Under the pieces are notes generated by a model. That model was not told the origin of the DNA. It saw only the letters and a program-made list of their open reading frames with translations, and did not search any database. Of a DNA stretch of 26,206 nt, positions 1-9,878 are shown piece after piece. Within the stretch, counting starts at the first letter, position 1; every line of letters starts with the position of its first letter. The position numbers and the translations under genes were made by a program. Source of the stretch: Lachnospiraceae bacterium (lineage in GTDB: Bacteria; Bacillota_A; Clostridia; Lachnospirales; Lachnospiraceae); contig JAIKXO010000168.1 of assembly GCA_024684065.1 (NCBI GenBank), forward strand, positions 1 to 26,206, in the 5' to 3' direction.

Positions 1-1
1 T

Positions 2-805
2 GTATCTGCTGAAAGCGGTATGAGATTTGATGATGAATTGTTAATAAGGAATAAAGATGAACTGCTTATATGCAGGAGAAATGAGCTCGTACCTGAGAAT
101 CCTCGGGTACAGAGAAACGGTATCGAAGGATTGTTGGAATATCGGTTAAATGATAATAGAAGACATCCCGACTGCATATATCAGAGATATGATGAGACAG
201 AGCATAAGTACTGTGGAAAGTCAAGAACGGCAGAGTATTTTGAAACACTCTACGGGATTGATCCTTTTGCGATAGGAGGCAGCGATACGATCTTTAACTG
301 CTGGTCATTTTTGAGCAGGTTCATAAGAGGTATGTCGAGAGAACGCCGGGCAGATGAGGAGTATGCATTGGAAAATCTTGATGAGATATTTGACGGATAT
401 GAAGATATCAGGAGAAAACTTGATAAACTGGCGGATTATCATCACTGCCTTGCCAATCTGATGCCTGCACCCGTTGGATTTAATGGAAGCAGATTTCATG
501 ACGGTAAAGGAAGATACAACAGAGATAATGATATGCCGGACATATACTATAAGAGAGCTGAAAAAGATTTTCCGCAAATGTACAGGTGGATCAATGAAAA
601 CATGGAGGCCTTCTCGCTGCAGATATTCAGGGAATATGAGTCATATAGCGAAGATGGTCACGCCAATATTCCGGTGACAGATGATCCCGTCGAGCTTTTG
701 CCGTTTGAATGGAGTATAGAAAATGCAATAACGTGTATAGAATGGAGATCCATGAAGCTGTTTAATAGGACTTGCAACAGAATCAAACAGACCACGGATA
801 CATAG
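2..805 (+). CDS. Unrecognised protein, probably 5'-truncated by the window edge
   Basis: The frame is open from base 2, and the first ATG is at 20 (261 residues from there). No Shine-Dalgarno sequence precedes that ATG, and the frame stays open to the window edge, so the real start may lie upstream. The protein is soluble, acidic and rich in Arg, Asp, Glu and Tyr. It has no signal peptide or membrane segment. Visible features are a charged N-terminus, a middle segment with Cys-Trp (about residues 93-94) and Arg-rich stretches, a His-His-Cys at about 141-143, and an aromatic C-terminal half ending in a Leu-Pro-Phe-Glu-Trp motif. I cannot assign a family with confidence; it resembles small uncharacterised proteins common in Lachnospiraceae. 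A terminator-like hairpin at 887-917 follows it. Confidence 0.6.
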   Translation, partial: VSAESGMRFDDELLIRNKDELLICRRNELVPENPRVQRNGIEGLLEYRLNDNRRHPDCIYQRYDETEHKYCGKSRTAEYFETLYGIDPFAIGGSDTIFNCWSFLSRFIRGMSRERRADEEYALENLDEIFDGYEDIRRKLDKLADYHHCLANLMPAPVGFNGSRFHDGKGRYNRDNDMPDIYYKRAEKDFPQMYRWINENMEAFSLQIFREYESYSEDGHANIPVTDDPVELLPFEWSIENAITCIEWRSMKLFNRTCNRIKQTTDT

Positions 806-847
806 TTTGAATAGACAAAAATGAATAAAAAAGCATCTAAAAAGACA

Positions 848-860
848 CGAACAAATGTTC
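848..860 (+). promoter_or_regulatory. LexA (SOS) box upstream of uvrB
   Basis: The sequence CGAACAAATGTTC contains a perfect GAAC-N4-GTTC palindrome. It matches 13 of 14 positions of the Firmicutes LexA/DinR consensus CGAACRNRYGTTYG if the following T is included. It lies 9 bp upstream of the -35 element of the uvrB promoter, which is consistent with DNA-damage control of uvrB. No comparable box was seen upstream of uvrA. Confidence 0.8.
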
Positions 861-869
861 TTCAAATTA

Positions 870-898
870 TAGACAGAGACACTCGGAAATGGTATACT
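870..898 (+). promoter_or_regulatory. Sigma-A type promoter for uvrB
   Basis: A TAGACA -35 element (870-875) and a TATACT -10 element (893-898) are separated by 17 bp, one mismatch each from consensus. Transcription would start near 905, giving a leader of about 50 nt before the uvrB ATG. The -10 lies in the 5' arm of the terminator-like hairpin at 887-917. Transcripts from this promoter would therefore lack that arm and escape termination. Confidence 0.6.
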
Positions 899-917
899 AT
901 CGAAGTGTACCATTTTT
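887..917 (+). terminator. Terminator-like hairpin downstream of the first gene
   Basis: The stem pairs 887-897 with 905-915 (11 bp including one T-G pair) around a 7-nt loop. A run of five T ends at 917, and a second T5 follows two bases later. It lies 82 bp after the stop of the first gene and overlaps the uvrB promoter. Confidence 0.5.
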
Positions 918-952
918 GATTTTTGTTGACTTCTCGGGCTTTTTTAGGATTT

Positions 953-2932
953 ATGGAATTCAAATTACATTCAGAATATCAGCCTACAGGCGATCAGCCG
1001 CAGGCAATAAAAGAATTAGTAGAAGGTTTCAAACAGGGTAACCAGTTTGAAACCTTACTTGGCGTTACGGGATCAGGTAAGACCTTCACGATGGCTAACG
1101 TGATAGCCGCTCTGAACAAACCGACACTGATCATCAGTCATAACAAAACACTCGCCGGACAGCTGTATGGAGAAATGAAAGAGTATTTCCCGGAAAACGC
1201 GGTTGAGTATTTTGTGTCCTACTATGATTATTACCAGCCGGAGGCCTATGTCCCTTCCACGGATACCTATATTGAAAAGGATTCGGATGTTAATGACGAG
1301 ATAGACAGGCTCAGGCTTTCCGCGACCGCTTCTCTTTCGGAGCGAAGGGACGTGATCGTAGTCGCGAGCGTATCGTGTATATATGGAATTGGAAGCCCCT
1401 CCGACTACATCAACATGATCGTTTCCTTAAGACCGGGGATGACAAAGGACAGGGATGAGGTAATAAAAGAGCTTATCGGCATAAACTATGAACGCAATCA
1501 GATGGATTTCGGACGGGGCAAATTCAGGGTCAGGGGCGATACGATCGACGTTTTTCCCGCCTGGGATGCGGAGACCGCGGTCAGGATAGAGTTCTTCGGG
1601 GACGAGATAGACAGGATAGTCCAGATAGATCCCCTGACAGGATCTGTCAAGGCTGCGATGACACATTTTGCGGTATTTCCCGCCTCTCATTATGTGATAC
1701 CTCCGGAAAAGATCGAAATGGCGATAAAGACCATAGAGGCTGAGCTTAAGGAGCGGATCAAATATTTCGAGGATGAAGGCAGGCTTCTGGAAGCCCAGAG
1801 GATAGCGGAGCGCACAAGATATGATGTCGAGATGCTCAGGGAAACAGGGTTCTGCTCTGGAATAGAGAATTATTCCAGGCACATGTACGGCAATCCTCCG
1901 GGAGCGACTCCCTATACCCTTATGAACTATTTTCCGGATGATTATCTCATAATCGTTGACGAGTCCCATATGACCATTCCGCAGATAGGGGGTATGTATG
2001 CAGGGGACCGTTCCAGGAAGACCACGCTTGTGGATTTCGGCTTCAGGCTGCCCTCTGCCCTTGACAACAGACCCTTGAACTTTACAGAGTTTGAGAGTAA
2101 AATAGATCAGATGATGTTTGTTTCGGCCACCCCCGCAAAGTACGAGGAGGAGCATGAGCTTTTAAGGGCCGAGCAGATAATCAGGCCGACAGGCCTCCTT
2201 GATCCGGAGGTTTCCGTACGTCCTACGGAGGGTCAGATCGATGACCTTATTTCCGAAATAAGAAAGACCGTAAAGAACAAGGGCAAGGTCCTTGTGACAA
2301 CACTTACTAAGCGTATGGCGGAGGATCTCACGGATTACCTCAAGGAAGCCGGGATCAGGGTAAAGTACCTGCATTCTGACATTGATACCCTTGAAAGGTC
2401 GGAGATCATCAGGGACATGCGCCTTGACGTGTTCGATGTTTTGGTCGGCATCAACCTGTTAAGGGAAGGCCTTGACATACCGGAGGTTTCCCTTGTTGCC
2501 ATTCTGGATGCGGATAAGGAGGGGTTCTTACGTTCAGAGACTTCGCTCATCCAGACTATCGGAAGGGCGGCCAGAAATTCCGAGGGCCATGTCGTCATGT
2601 ATGCCGACAGCATGACCGATTCAATGGACAGGGCTATCTCTGAAACAAAACGGAGACGCAAGCTCCAGCAGGCCTATAACGAGGAGCATGGGATCACCCC
2701 CACTACCATAAAAAAGGCCGTCAGAGACTTAATAAGCATAACTAAGGAAATAGCGAAGGAAGACTTAAAGCTTAAAAAGGATCCTGAGTCCATGGACAGA
2801 AAGGAACTTGAAAAGCTTATTAAAAAGATCGAGGATAAGATGCGAAAGGCTGCGGCGGAGCTGGATTTCGAGACTGCGGCGATGCTCAGGGATGAGATGC
2901 TGAGGCTCAAAGAAAGCCTGAACGAAAGCTGA
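953..2932 (+). CDS. uvrB: UvrABC system protein B (excinuclease subunit UvrB)
   Basis: UvrB is the damage-verifying helicase-like subunit of nucleotide excision repair. It is loaded by UvrA and then recruits UvrC. The 659-residue product has the usual family length. The N-terminus holds the Thr-Gly-Asp-Gln-Pro motif (about 12-16) and Walker A GVTGSGKT (37-44). The Tyr-rich beta-hairpin region with [10 protein letters not shown] follows near residue 95, then the Walker B-like DESH near 336. The helicase motif with GRAARN is at about 540. A C-terminal UVR coiled-coil (about 620-655) is the UvrC-binding segment. I chose ATG 953 because it gives the standard UvrB N-terminus and has AGGA just upstream; a TTG at 923 would add ten residues atypical of the family and no better ribosome site. 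Expression is probably SOS-controlled by the LexA box at 848. Confidence 0.97.
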   Translation: MEFKLHSEYQPTGDQPQAIKELVEGFKQGNQFETLLGVTGSGKTFTMANVIAALNKPTLIISHNKTLAGQLYGEMKEYFPENAVEYFVSYYDYYQPEAYVPSTDTYIEKDSDVNDEIDRLRLSATASLSERRDVIVVASVSCIYGIGSPSDYINMIVSLRPGMTKDRDEVIKELIGINYERNQMDFGRGKFRVRGDTIDVFPAWDAETAVRIEFFGDEIDRIVQIDPLTGSVKAAMTHFAVFPASHYVIPPEKIEMAIKTIEAELKERIKYFEDEGRLLEAQRIAERTRYDVEMLRETGFCSGIENYSRHMYGNPPGATPYTLMNYFPDDYLIIVDESHMTIPQIGGMYAGDRSRKTTLVDFGFRLPSALDNRPLNFTEFESKIDQMMFVSATPAKYEEEHELLRAEQIIRPTGLLDPEVSVRPTEGQIDDLISEIRKTVKNKGKVLVTTLTKRMAEDLTDYLKEAGIRVKYLHSDIDTLERSEIIRDMRLDVFDVLVGINLLREGLDIPEVSLVAILDADKEGFLRSETSLIQTIGRAARNSEGHVVMYADSMTDSMDRAISETKRRRKLQQAYNEEHGITPTTIKKAVRDLISITKEIAKEDLKLKKDPESMDRKELEKLIKKIEDKMRKAAAELDFETAAMLRDEMLRLKESLNES

Positions 2933-2966
2933 GGCAGGGGAATGCCATGGGGGGTATGGAGTAAGG

Positions 2967-3740
2967 ATGAAGACGATTTCAATCGTGGTTCCCACTTTTA
3001 ATGAAGCGGAAAATGTGGGCAATCTTGTAAACCAGATAGATTATGCGCTGAAAGGGATCCCGTATGAGATCATTTTTGTGGATGATTCAAACGATGAGAC
3101 ACCCGATAAGATCCGCGATATCATAGATGAAATGGGCGATATGATAAGACTTCGGCACAGAGAGGGAGAAACAGGCCTTGCCACTGCGGTTTTAGAGGGG
3201 TTCTCTCTTGCGGAAGGAGATTTTATCGCCGTTATGGACGCCGATCTCCAACACCCGCCAAGGATCTTAAGGTCTATGTATGTCGCTCTTCTCCGTGATG
3301 CGGAGGTGTGTATTCCGAGCAGGTTTATACCCGGCGGTTCGGACGGAGGGCTTGGGCCTTACCGGAAGCTGGTGTCGGGAGTTGCAAGATATATCGGAAA
3401 GATATTCCTTCCCTGTCTTAAGAAGATCTCAGATCCTACGAGCGGGCTTTTCATGTTCAGGAGAGAGATCATAGAGGGGGCAGACTTAGAGCCCATAGGG
3501 TGGAAGATCCTCGTTGAAGTGCTGGCTATGGGAAACTATACAAGGGTCATAGAGATCCCGTATAAGTTCCAGGCGAGGCCTGCCGGAGAGTCAAAGCTTT
3601 CCTCAAAGGTCACCCTTCAGTATCTTGAACAGATAAAGGGGCTTATGAAGAGGGCTCCCAAACATAAAAATACAAAGGTCGTAAGGTGGACCCCCGAAAG
3701 ATTAAAGGCAATGGAAACGGAGATGGGATATGGTATTTAG
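2967..3740 (+). CDS. Family 2 glycosyltransferase, dolichol/polyprenol-phosphate mannosyltransferase-like
   Basis: This protein probably transfers a sugar from a nucleotide-sugar donor to a polyprenyl phosphate at the cytoplasmic face of the membrane. The 257-residue product begins with the GT-A signature IVVPTFNEAENV and has Asp-Asp at 39-40. A Gly-Leu-Ala-Thr-Ala segment follows near 70, and the metal-binding DADLQHPP is at 91-98. This order is typical of DPM1-like enzymes. It lacks the C-terminal membrane helices of many bacterial relatives, so it resembles the soluble, single-domain type. The start at 2967 has a G-rich region and GTAAGG upstream. Its last 11 bases overlap the next gene, so the two are probably translationally coupled, and the product likely works with the MBOAT and DHHW proteins on a surface glycan. 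The true donor and acceptor cannot be read from the sequence. Confidence 0.88.
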   Translation: MKTISIVVPTFNEAENVGNLVNQIDYALKGIPYEIIFVDDSNDETPDKIRDIIDEMGDMIRLRHREGETGLATAVLEGFSLAEGDFIAVMDADLQHPPRILRSMYVALLRDAEVCIPSRFIPGGSDGGLGPYRKLVSGVARYIGKIFLPCLKKISDPTSGLFMFRREIIEGADLEPIGWKILVEVLAMGNYTRVIEIPYKFQARPAGESKLSSKVTLQYLEQIKGLMKRAPKHKNTKVVRWTPERLKAMETEMGYGI

Positions 3741-5244
3741 TTCCGTAATATTTCTGTGCTTTTTCCTGCCTGTTATGATAATAGGTTATTATATCCTTCC
3801 CCGAAAGCTTTCAAACCTGTTTCTTGTGCTTGGAAGCTTGTTTTTCTATGCATGGGGAGGACCGGATTATATCTTTATCATGCTTGCATCGATCGCCGGA
3901 AATTATATCTTCGGTCTTCTTATCGACCGGTTCGGGTCTTTGCGGAACCCTGCAGCCACATCCGGTGAACACGGAGGTTCGGATGACAAAGAGGTTCTTT
4001 CCTCTTCAAATAAAGCCGCAAAGGCTGTTCTTGTTATATCGGTCCTTTATAATCTTGGCATTCTTTTTTATTTCAAATATTACACCTTTGTCCTTACGAC
4101 GATACATGATATCTCGGGAAAGGATTTCTTCATACCCGAGATAGTCCTCCCGATCGGTATTTCCTTTTATACCTTCCAGGGGATGTCCTATGTGATAGAT
4201 GTATACAGAAGCACAAAAGAGCCTTCCGAAGAGGGATCTCTCGTCCAGAAAAATCCCCTGAACCTGGCCCTTTACATTTCCATGTTTCCCCAGCTGATAG
4301 CAGGTCCCATCGTCAGGTACACTGATATAAAGGACAGGCTTCCCGCCGCAAACAGAAGGACAGACTTAACCTCTTTTGCGGGAGGAATTGAGAGGTTTAT
4401 CGTCGGGCTTGCGAAAAAAGCGATCTTAGCCAATTCCATCGGGGAGGTCGCGGATAAGATATTTACGGCCGATGTTCAGTACCTTGGAGTGCCGATCGCC
4501 TGGTTTGGAGCGATCTGCTATACGCTTCAGATATATTATGATTTTTCCGGTTATTCGGATATGGCGATAGGCCTTGGAAGGATCTTCGGCTTTAAGTTTA
4601 TGGAAAACTTCAATTATCCCTATATCTCAAAGTCGGTCAGGGAATTCTGGAGAAGATGGCACATCTCTCTTTCGACCTGGTTCAGGGATTATCTTTATAT
4701 TCCTCTGGGAGGGAACAGGAGGGGAAATGTCTACCTGCACCTTCTTATCGTTTTCATAGCTACGGGTATCTGGCACGGGGCGGCCTGGGGATTTCTTATA
4801 TGGGGACTGTGGCATGGCCTTTTCCAGATCATTGAAAGGATCATCGGGAATAAGGCGCCGGGATTCAAGCTTCCGAAAGTTTTCGGATGGATGTATACAA
4901 TGCTTGTGGTAGTGCTTGGATGGGTTCTCTTCAAGCTTGAAGAGCTGGAGCCGGCGCTTTCATATATAGGTGCCATGTTCGGGCTTGACGGGGAGAGCTT
5001 TGTGGGCTTTTCATTAAGGTTTTATCTTGATAACAGGATGATATTCATTATGGCGGCCGCGATCCTTGCCGCGATCCCCTGGAGAGAGGTCCTTCCCGAA
5101 AATATAAGAGGGCGCATGGCGGGTTTTTCAGTAACGGGCGCCGGAATCCTGACAAAGAGGATTCTACTTATTATCCTGCTTCTGGTTTCGTTAATGTTTG
5201 TGGTGAACAGTACATATAATCCGTTCATTTATTTCAGATTTTGA
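3730..5244 (+). CDS. MBOAT-family membrane O-acyltransferase (AlgI/DltB-like)
   Basis: This is a polytopic membrane enzyme expected to move acyl (usually acetyl) groups across the membrane for transfer to a secreted or cell-wall polysaccharide. The 504-residue length suits AlgI-like proteins. Evidence includes a hydrophobic N-terminus with GSLFFYAWGG (about 36-45), PIGISFYTFQGMSYVID near 140-155, and FWRRWHISLSTWFRDYLYIP at about 306-325. The catalytic-type WHGAAWG near 345 is followed by a second His in LWHG. A hydrophilic insertion around residues 73-90 is probably an extracytoplasmic or cytoplasmic loop. The ATG lies inside the end of the glycosyltransferase gene and has GGAG plus GGG upstream. 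The following DHHW/AlgJ-like gene is the usual partner of such enzymes. The substrate is unknown. Confidence 0.93.
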   Translation: MVFSSVIFLCFFLPVMIIGYYILPRKLSNLFLVLGSLFFYAWGGPDYIFIMLASIAGNYIFGLLIDRFGSLRNPAATSGEHGGSDDKEVLSSSNKAAKAVLVISVLYNLGILFYFKYYTFVLTTIHDISGKDFFIPEIVLPIGISFYTFQGMSYVIDVYRSTKEPSEEGSLVQKNPLNLALYISMFPQLIAGPIVRYTDIKDRLPAANRRTDLTSFAGGIERFIVGLAKKAILANSIGEVADKIFTADVQYLGVPIAWFGAICYTLQIYYDFSGYSDMAIGLGRIFGFKFMENFNYPYISKSVREFWRRWHISLSTWFRDYLYIPLGGNRRGNVYLHLLIVFIATGIWHGAAWGFLIWGLWHGLFQIIERIIGNKAPGFKLPKVFGWMYTMLVVVLGWVLFKLEELEPALSYIGAMFGLDGESFVGFSLRFYLDNRMIFIMAAAILAAIPWREVLPENIRGRMAGFSVTGAGILTKRILLIILLLVSLMFVVNSTYNPFIYFRF

Positions 5245-5295
5245 CAATTGTGACCTTAAACGGGCTTTTATGGCGGTTTGGGTATTTCATAGAAC

Positions 5296-6879
5296 ATGAA
5301 GGAAAAACTATCAAATATCATCTTTATAGCGGTTTTTCTGGCCGCGCTGATCGTTCCCGCTCTTTTCATAAACAGGGAACCTTTACAGATATCGGAAATA
5401 GACAACGAGCTTCTGACTGAATGGCCGGGGCTCGATTTTACGATGTCTAATGTCGAGGAGCTGGAAAATTACGTGGATGACCGTATAGGCTTCAGGGAGC
5501 AGGTCGTATCAGCCTATATTTATCTTAACGACAGGCTGTTTCATGTTATGACCCATCCTCTTTTCATGTATGGAGAGGAGGGACATATCTATTATAAGGA
5601 TCCGTCATATATTACCGCGTACCAGCGCCTGAATACGAACGAGAAGTGGATCGACGGTTTTGTGGAGTTCCTTTCCCAGACCAATGACTATCTGAAGAGC
5701 AAGAATATTGATTTCCTTTATTACCTCTGCCCCGATAAGAAAACGATATATCCGGAATTTTTCCCTAAAAGCGTGAATGTAAACACGAAAAATAAGACCG
5801 TCCCGGGATATATCGAAGAAAAGCTTAAGGAAACCGACATAGATTATATTATACCTATAGAGGAGCTTACCGAGGCTAAAAAGGAAAAGGTTGTCTATAA
5901 TAAGCTGTATGATGCAACCCACTGGAATGAGGACGGGGCTTTTTTAGGACATAAGCTTATTGATGAGAAGGTGCAGTCGGAATATGAGGATGTGCCTATC
6001 CTTTCGGAAGAGAGCTTCGACAGGCAGATGAGGCTTCAGGAAACCCTGGATATTGCGAGGTTCCCTATCCATGAAGAGGTTCCGATCTATGTCCCGAAAA
6101 ATGATACCGCAAATAATATGACGACTTACATGCTTCCGGTGATCGATTGCTATACTCCTACGTTTTATGCGCACTTTACCGATGAGACCTGCGGAAACAA
6201 CAGGATACTTCTGATCTTTACCGACAGTTATTTTGCAACCTATCTCAAGTTCTACCAGAACAGGTTCTCGGAAGTATACTTTGTGCACAGGCAGAATTTT
6301 GAATATATTCAGTATTATATCAACCTTCTCTTCCCTGATATGGTTATCTTTGAAACGGCGGAGAGGAGCGTAAGCGGTGAAATGATGGAACAGGCCGCCT
6401 TTTCGGACCGGTATGTCGGAAACCTGATCCTTCAGACACCTGAGGACATCGGCGGTGAACCGCTCAGCAACTATTCATTGTATGAGGCTCCGTTTGACGG
6501 GGATCTTTCAGAGCTTAAAACAGACGGCGGACCGGAGTACATCATCTCCGGTGTAAAGGGGGTTAAGCTTTCGGAAGATGAGGATGGAAAAAGACTCCTT
6601 CTTAACGTGAATGAAGGGGAGAGCATAGTAAGCCTTACCGGATATGTGAGAGGAGAAGGAAGGGATTACGATATTTACGCACAGATCGGGGACGAAGCTA
6701 TTGTAGAGACCGATTATCTCGCGTTAAGGCACAGGAATGAGGATCCTTCCCTTAAAGCGTTCTCCGTCAATGTGCAGAGACGGTATCTGAGCGAAATGGA
6801 CATAAAGCTGTTTGCCGTAGATACGCAGACGGACGAAAGCTATCTGCTGGATACCTTTAAGGTGCGGTATGCACAGTAA
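5296..6879 (+). CDS. DHHW/AlgJ-AlgX-like extracytoplasmic protein (SGNH-hydrolase-like, polysaccharide O-acylation)
   Basis: The 527-residue product has an N-terminal hydrophobic signal-anchor (about residues 8-24) and then a large exported domain. It carries the hallmark Asp-x-x-His-Trp sequence as YDATHWNEDGAF near 205-216. A later FTDSYF segment (about 307-312) fits the Ser-containing motif of the SGNH-like AlgJ/AlgX/DHHW families. These proteins accept acyl groups exported by MBOAT enzymes and pass them to polysaccharide. The C-terminal 130 residues look beta-rich and could bind carbohydrate, but I cannot name that domain. The gene follows the MBOAT gene by 51 bp, and the ribosome site before the ATG is weak. 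It is very likely the third gene of the surface-glycan operon. Confidence 0.85.
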   Translation: MKEKLSNIIFIAVFLAALIVPALFINREPLQISEIDNELLTEWPGLDFTMSNVEELENYVDDRIGFREQVVSAYIYLNDRLFHVMTHPLFMYGEEGHIYYKDPSYITAYQRLNTNEKWIDGFVEFLSQTNDYLKSKNIDFLYYLCPDKKTIYPEFFPKSVNVNTKNKTVPGYIEEKLKETDIDYIIPIEELTEAKKEKVVYNKLYDATHWNEDGAFLGHKLIDEKVQSEYEDVPILSEESFDRQMRLQETLDIARFPIHEEVPIYVPKNDTANNMTTYMLPVIDCYTPTFYAHFTDETCGNNRILLIFTDSYFATYLKFYQNRFSEVYFVHRQNFEYIQYYINLLFPDMVIFETAERSVSGEMMEQAAFSDRYVGNLILQTPEDIGGEPLSNYSLYEAPFDGDLSELKTDGGPEYIISGVKGVKLSEDEDGKRLLLNVNEGESIVSLTGYVRGEGRDYDIYAQIGDEAIVETDYLALRHRNEDPSLKAFSVNVQRRYLSEMDIKLFAVDTQTDESYLLDTFKVRYAQ

Positions 6880-6915
6880 GCAGTCTTTGTTAAACTCAGA
6901 TATCAGGCTTCTGCT

Positions 6916-9777
6916 ATGAGTGGGATTTATATGAATACGGAAGAAAAAGATTTCAGAAAATATATAAAGATCAGGGGCGCAAACGTCAATAACCTGAAGC
7001 ATATCTCATTAGATATTCCCAGAAATGAAATGGTGGTTGTTACCGGTTTGAGCGGCTCGGGAAAATCATCTCTGGCTTTTGACACTATCTATGCCGAAGG
7101 ACAGAGGCGGTATATGGAGTCTCTGTCTTCGTATGCCAGGCAGTTCCTCGGGCAGATGGACAAACCGGAGGTCGACAGCATTGAAGGGCTTCCCCCGGCA
7201 ATTTCCATAGACCAGAAATCGACCAACAGAAACCCACGTTCCACGGTCGGGACTGTTACCGAGATCTATGACTATTTCAGGCTCCTTTTTGCAAGGATCG
7301 GTATCCCACACTGCCCGAACTGCGGCAAGGAGATAGTGAAGCAGTCCGTTGACCAGATGGTGGACAGGATAATGTCTTATCCGGAGGGAACAAAGCTTCA
7401 GCTCCTTGCGCCTATCGTAAGGGGCAGGAAGGGAAGGCATGAGAAGGTGCTGGAAAGCGCCCTGAAAAGCGGGTACGTAAGGGTCCGGATCGACGGAGAG
7501 ATGTACGAGCTTTCAGATGAGATCACTCTGGAAAAAAACAACAAGCATAACATAGAAATAGTGGTGGACAGGCTGGTTGTAAAGGAAGGGCTTGAGAAGA
7601 GACTGACGGATTCTCTTGAGCAGGCTCTTAATATTGCGAACGGACTGGCGTATGCGGATATCATCGGCGGGGAAACGCTGATGTTTTCCGAACATTTTGC
7701 CTGTCCCGACTGCAACATAAGCATAGATGAGATAGAGCCGAGGACCTTTTCCTTCAATAATCCTTTCGGAGCCTGTCCTGTCTGTGCGGGGCTCGGGTAT
7801 AAGATGGAATTTGATATTGACCTTATGATCCCCGACACTTCCTTAAGCATTTCACAGGGCGCCATAAAGGTCATAGGCTGGCAGAGCTGTACCGATAAGG
7901 GAAGCTTTACCTATGCTACGTTAAAGGCTCTGATGGATGAATATGATTTTGATCTCGATACGCCTTTTAAAGATTATCCCGATAAGATAAAAGAGGTTCT
8001 TGTAAACGGAACCGGCGGGAAAGAGGTCAAGGTCCGCTACAGAGGTCAGAGGGGAGAAGGCGTTTATGATGTCGCTTTTGAAGGGCTTGTAAAAAACGTG
8101 GAGCGGCGGTATCGTGAGACGGCTTCTGAAACCATGAGGGCTGAATACGAATCCTTTATGCAGATCACTCCCTGCAGCGAATGCAACGGTATGAGGCTTA
8201 AGAAGGATGCCCTTTCCGTAACTGTCGGTGGAAGGAATATATATGAGCTTACCACTCTTGCCATAAAAGAACTTAAGGGTTTTATGGACAATATCGGGCT
8301 CACTGAACAGCAGAGGCTTATAGGACGGCAGATCCTTAAAGAAATAAGCTCGCGTCTCGGCTTTCTGGTGGAGGTAGGGCTTGATTACCTTACCCTTTCA
8401 AGAGCCGCGGCTTCCCTTTCCGGAGGAGAAGCTCAGCGGATAAGGCTTGCTACCCAGATAGGCTCAGGACTTGTTGGGGTTGCATATATACTTGACGAGC
8501 CAAGCATCGGTCTTCATCAGAGAGATAACGACAAGCTTCTGGGAGCCCTTAAGAATCTCAGGGATATGGGGAATTCCCTGATCGTAGTGGAGCATGACGA
8601 AGATACCATGCGCTCTGCCGACTGCCTTATAGACATAGGCCCCGGAGCAGGAGCGGAGGGCGGTATGGTTGTCGCCCAGGGTACTGTTAAGGATATAATG
8701 GATAATCCCGATTCCATTACCGGACAATATCTTTCCGGAAAGCTTTTCATCCCGATCCCCAAAAAAAGGCGTAAACCCAAGGCTTTCTTAAAAGTAAGGG
8801 GAGCTAAGGAAAACAATTTAAAGGATCTTGATGTTGATATCCCCCTGGGGGTGTTTACCTGTGTCACCGGGGTTTCCGGGTCCGGGAAAAGCTCTCTTAT
8901 AAACGAGATAGTATATAAATTCCTTGCGAGGAAGCTGAACAGGGCGATAACGAGCCCCGGAAAGCATAAATCCATCACGGGTTATGAAAATCTTGATAAA
9001 GTGATAGATATAGACCAGTCTCCGATAGGACGCACACCGAGGTCGAATCCTGCCACCTATACGGGGCTCTTTGATGATATCAGGGACCTTTTTGCACAGA
9101 CGGCCGAAGCGAGAGCAAGAGGGTACAGCAAGGGCAGATTTTCCTTTAATGTAAAGGGCGGCAGGTGCGAGGCCTGCTCGGGTGACGGTATTATCAAGAT
9201 AGAAATGCATTTTCTTCCGGATGTCTACGTACCCTGCGAGGTCTGCCATGGAAAACGGTATAACAGGGAGACCCTGGAAGTCAGATATAAAGATAAAAAT
9301 ATCGCGGATGTGCTTAATATGACGGTTGAGGAGGCTCTCCCTTATTTTGAGAATATCCCGAGGATAAGAGACAAGATAAAGACCCTTAATGATGTGGGAC
9401 TTTCATATATCAAGCTCGGGCAGCCTTCAACGACTCTTTCGGGAGGAGAGGCTCAGAGGATAAAGCTTGCGACGGAGCTGTGCCGCAGAAGCACGGGAAA
9501 GACGATATATATCCTGGATGAGCCGACGACAGGCCTTCATTTTGCGGATATCCACAAGCTTATCGATATCCTGCAGAGGCTTACCGACGGAGGGAACACT
9601 GTGGTTGTGATAGAACATAATCTGGATGTGATAAAGACCGCGGACTACATAATAGACCTTGGCCCCGAAGGCGGCGACGGAGGCGGGACGCTTATCGCCA
9701 AAGGGACTCCCGAGGAGGTCGCAAAGTCTGAAAGATCATACACAGGACATTATGTCAAAATGATGCTTGATAAGTGA
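6916..9777 (+). CDS. uvrA: UvrABC system protein A (excinuclease ATPase subunit UvrA)
   Basis: UvrA is the ABC-type DNA-damage sensor of nucleotide excision repair; a dimer of it loads UvrB. The 953 residues include two ATPase modules. The first has Walker A GLSGSGKS (44-51), ABC signature LSGGEAQR (about 502) and Walker [10 protein letters not shown]. The second has Walker A GVSGSGKS (about 652), signature LSGGEAQR (about 843) and LDEPTTGLH. Two zinc fingers are visible: CPDC...CPVC (about 263-292) and CEAC...CEVC (about 752-776). The start is ambiguous: ATG 6916 is used here, but ATG 6931 would remove five residues and places the GTGGGA run as ribosome site. No LexA box was seen nearby, so it may be read from upstream. 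It is unusually separated from uvrB by the polysaccharide genes. Confidence 0.97.
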   Translation: MSGIYMNTEEKDFRKYIKIRGANVNNLKHISLDIPRNEMVVVTGLSGSGKSSLAFDTIYAEGQRRYMESLSSYARQFLGQMDKPEVDSIEGLPPAISIDQKSTNRNPRSTVGTVTEIYDYFRLLFARIGIPHCPNCGKEIVKQSVDQMVDRIMSYPEGTKLQLLAPIVRGRKGRHEKVLESALKSGYVRVRIDGEMYELSDEITLEKNNKHNIEIVVDRLVVKEGLEKRLTDSLEQALNIANGLAYADIIGGETLMFSEHFACPDCNISIDEIEPRTFSFNNPFGACPVCAGLGYKMEFDIDLMIPDTSLSISQGAIKVIGWQSCTDKGSFTYATLKALMDEYDFDLDTPFKDYPDKIKEVLVNGTGGKEVKVRYRGQRGEGVYDVAFEGLVKNVERRYRETASETMRAEYESFMQITPCSECNGMRLKKDALSVTVGGRNIYELTTLAIKELKGFMDNIGLTEQQRLIGRQILKEISSRLGFLVEVGLDYLTLSRAAASLSGGEAQRIRLATQIGSGLVGVAYILDEPSIGLHQRDNDKLLGALKNLRDMGNSLIVVEHDEDTMRSADCLIDIGPGAGAEGGMVVAQGTVKDIMDNPDSITGQYLSGKLFIPIPKKRRKPKAFLKVRGAKENNLKDLDVDIPLGVFTCVTGVSGSGKSSLINEIVYKFLARKLNRAITSPGKHKSITGYENLDKVIDIDQSPIGRTPRSNPATYTGLFDDIRDLFAQTAEARARGYSKGRFSFNVKGGRCEACSGDGIIKIEMHFLPDVYVPCEVCHGKRYNRETLEVRYKDKNIADVLNMTVEEALPYFENIPRIRDKIKTLNDVGLSYIKLGQPSTTLSGGEAQRIKLATELCRRSTGKTIYILDEPTTGLHFADIHKLIDILQRLTDGGNTVVVIEHNLDVIKTADYIIDLGPEGGDGGGTLIAKGTPEEVAKSERSYTGHYVKMMLDK

Positions 9778-9845
9778 CCGGCCTTTCGGGAATGCCTTGC
9801 AGCAGAAGGATAATAAGCCATACGCGAAAAAACGTAATAATCTGT

Positions 9846-9872
9846 TAAGTAATCAAAAATATCTGCCGATAT
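9846..9872 (+). promoter_or_regulatory. Near-consensus sigma-28 (SigD/FliA) promoter
   Basis: TAAG (9846-9849) and GCCGATAT (9865-9872) are separated by 15 bp. The Bacillus SigD consensus is TAAA-N15-GCCGATAT, so only one base of the -35 differs. Transcription would start near 9879-9880. Its position ahead of flagellar genes supports the call. Confidence 0.7.
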
Positions 9873-9878
9873 AAATTG

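Noticed and set aside
923..952. TTG start for uvrB ten codons upstream
   Set aside because: The added residues do not look like a UvrB N-terminus, and no ribosome site precedes the TTG.
1427..2155. Long - strand open frame inside uvrB
   Set aside because: It lies wholly within a clear uvrB coding region and has no recognisable protein features.
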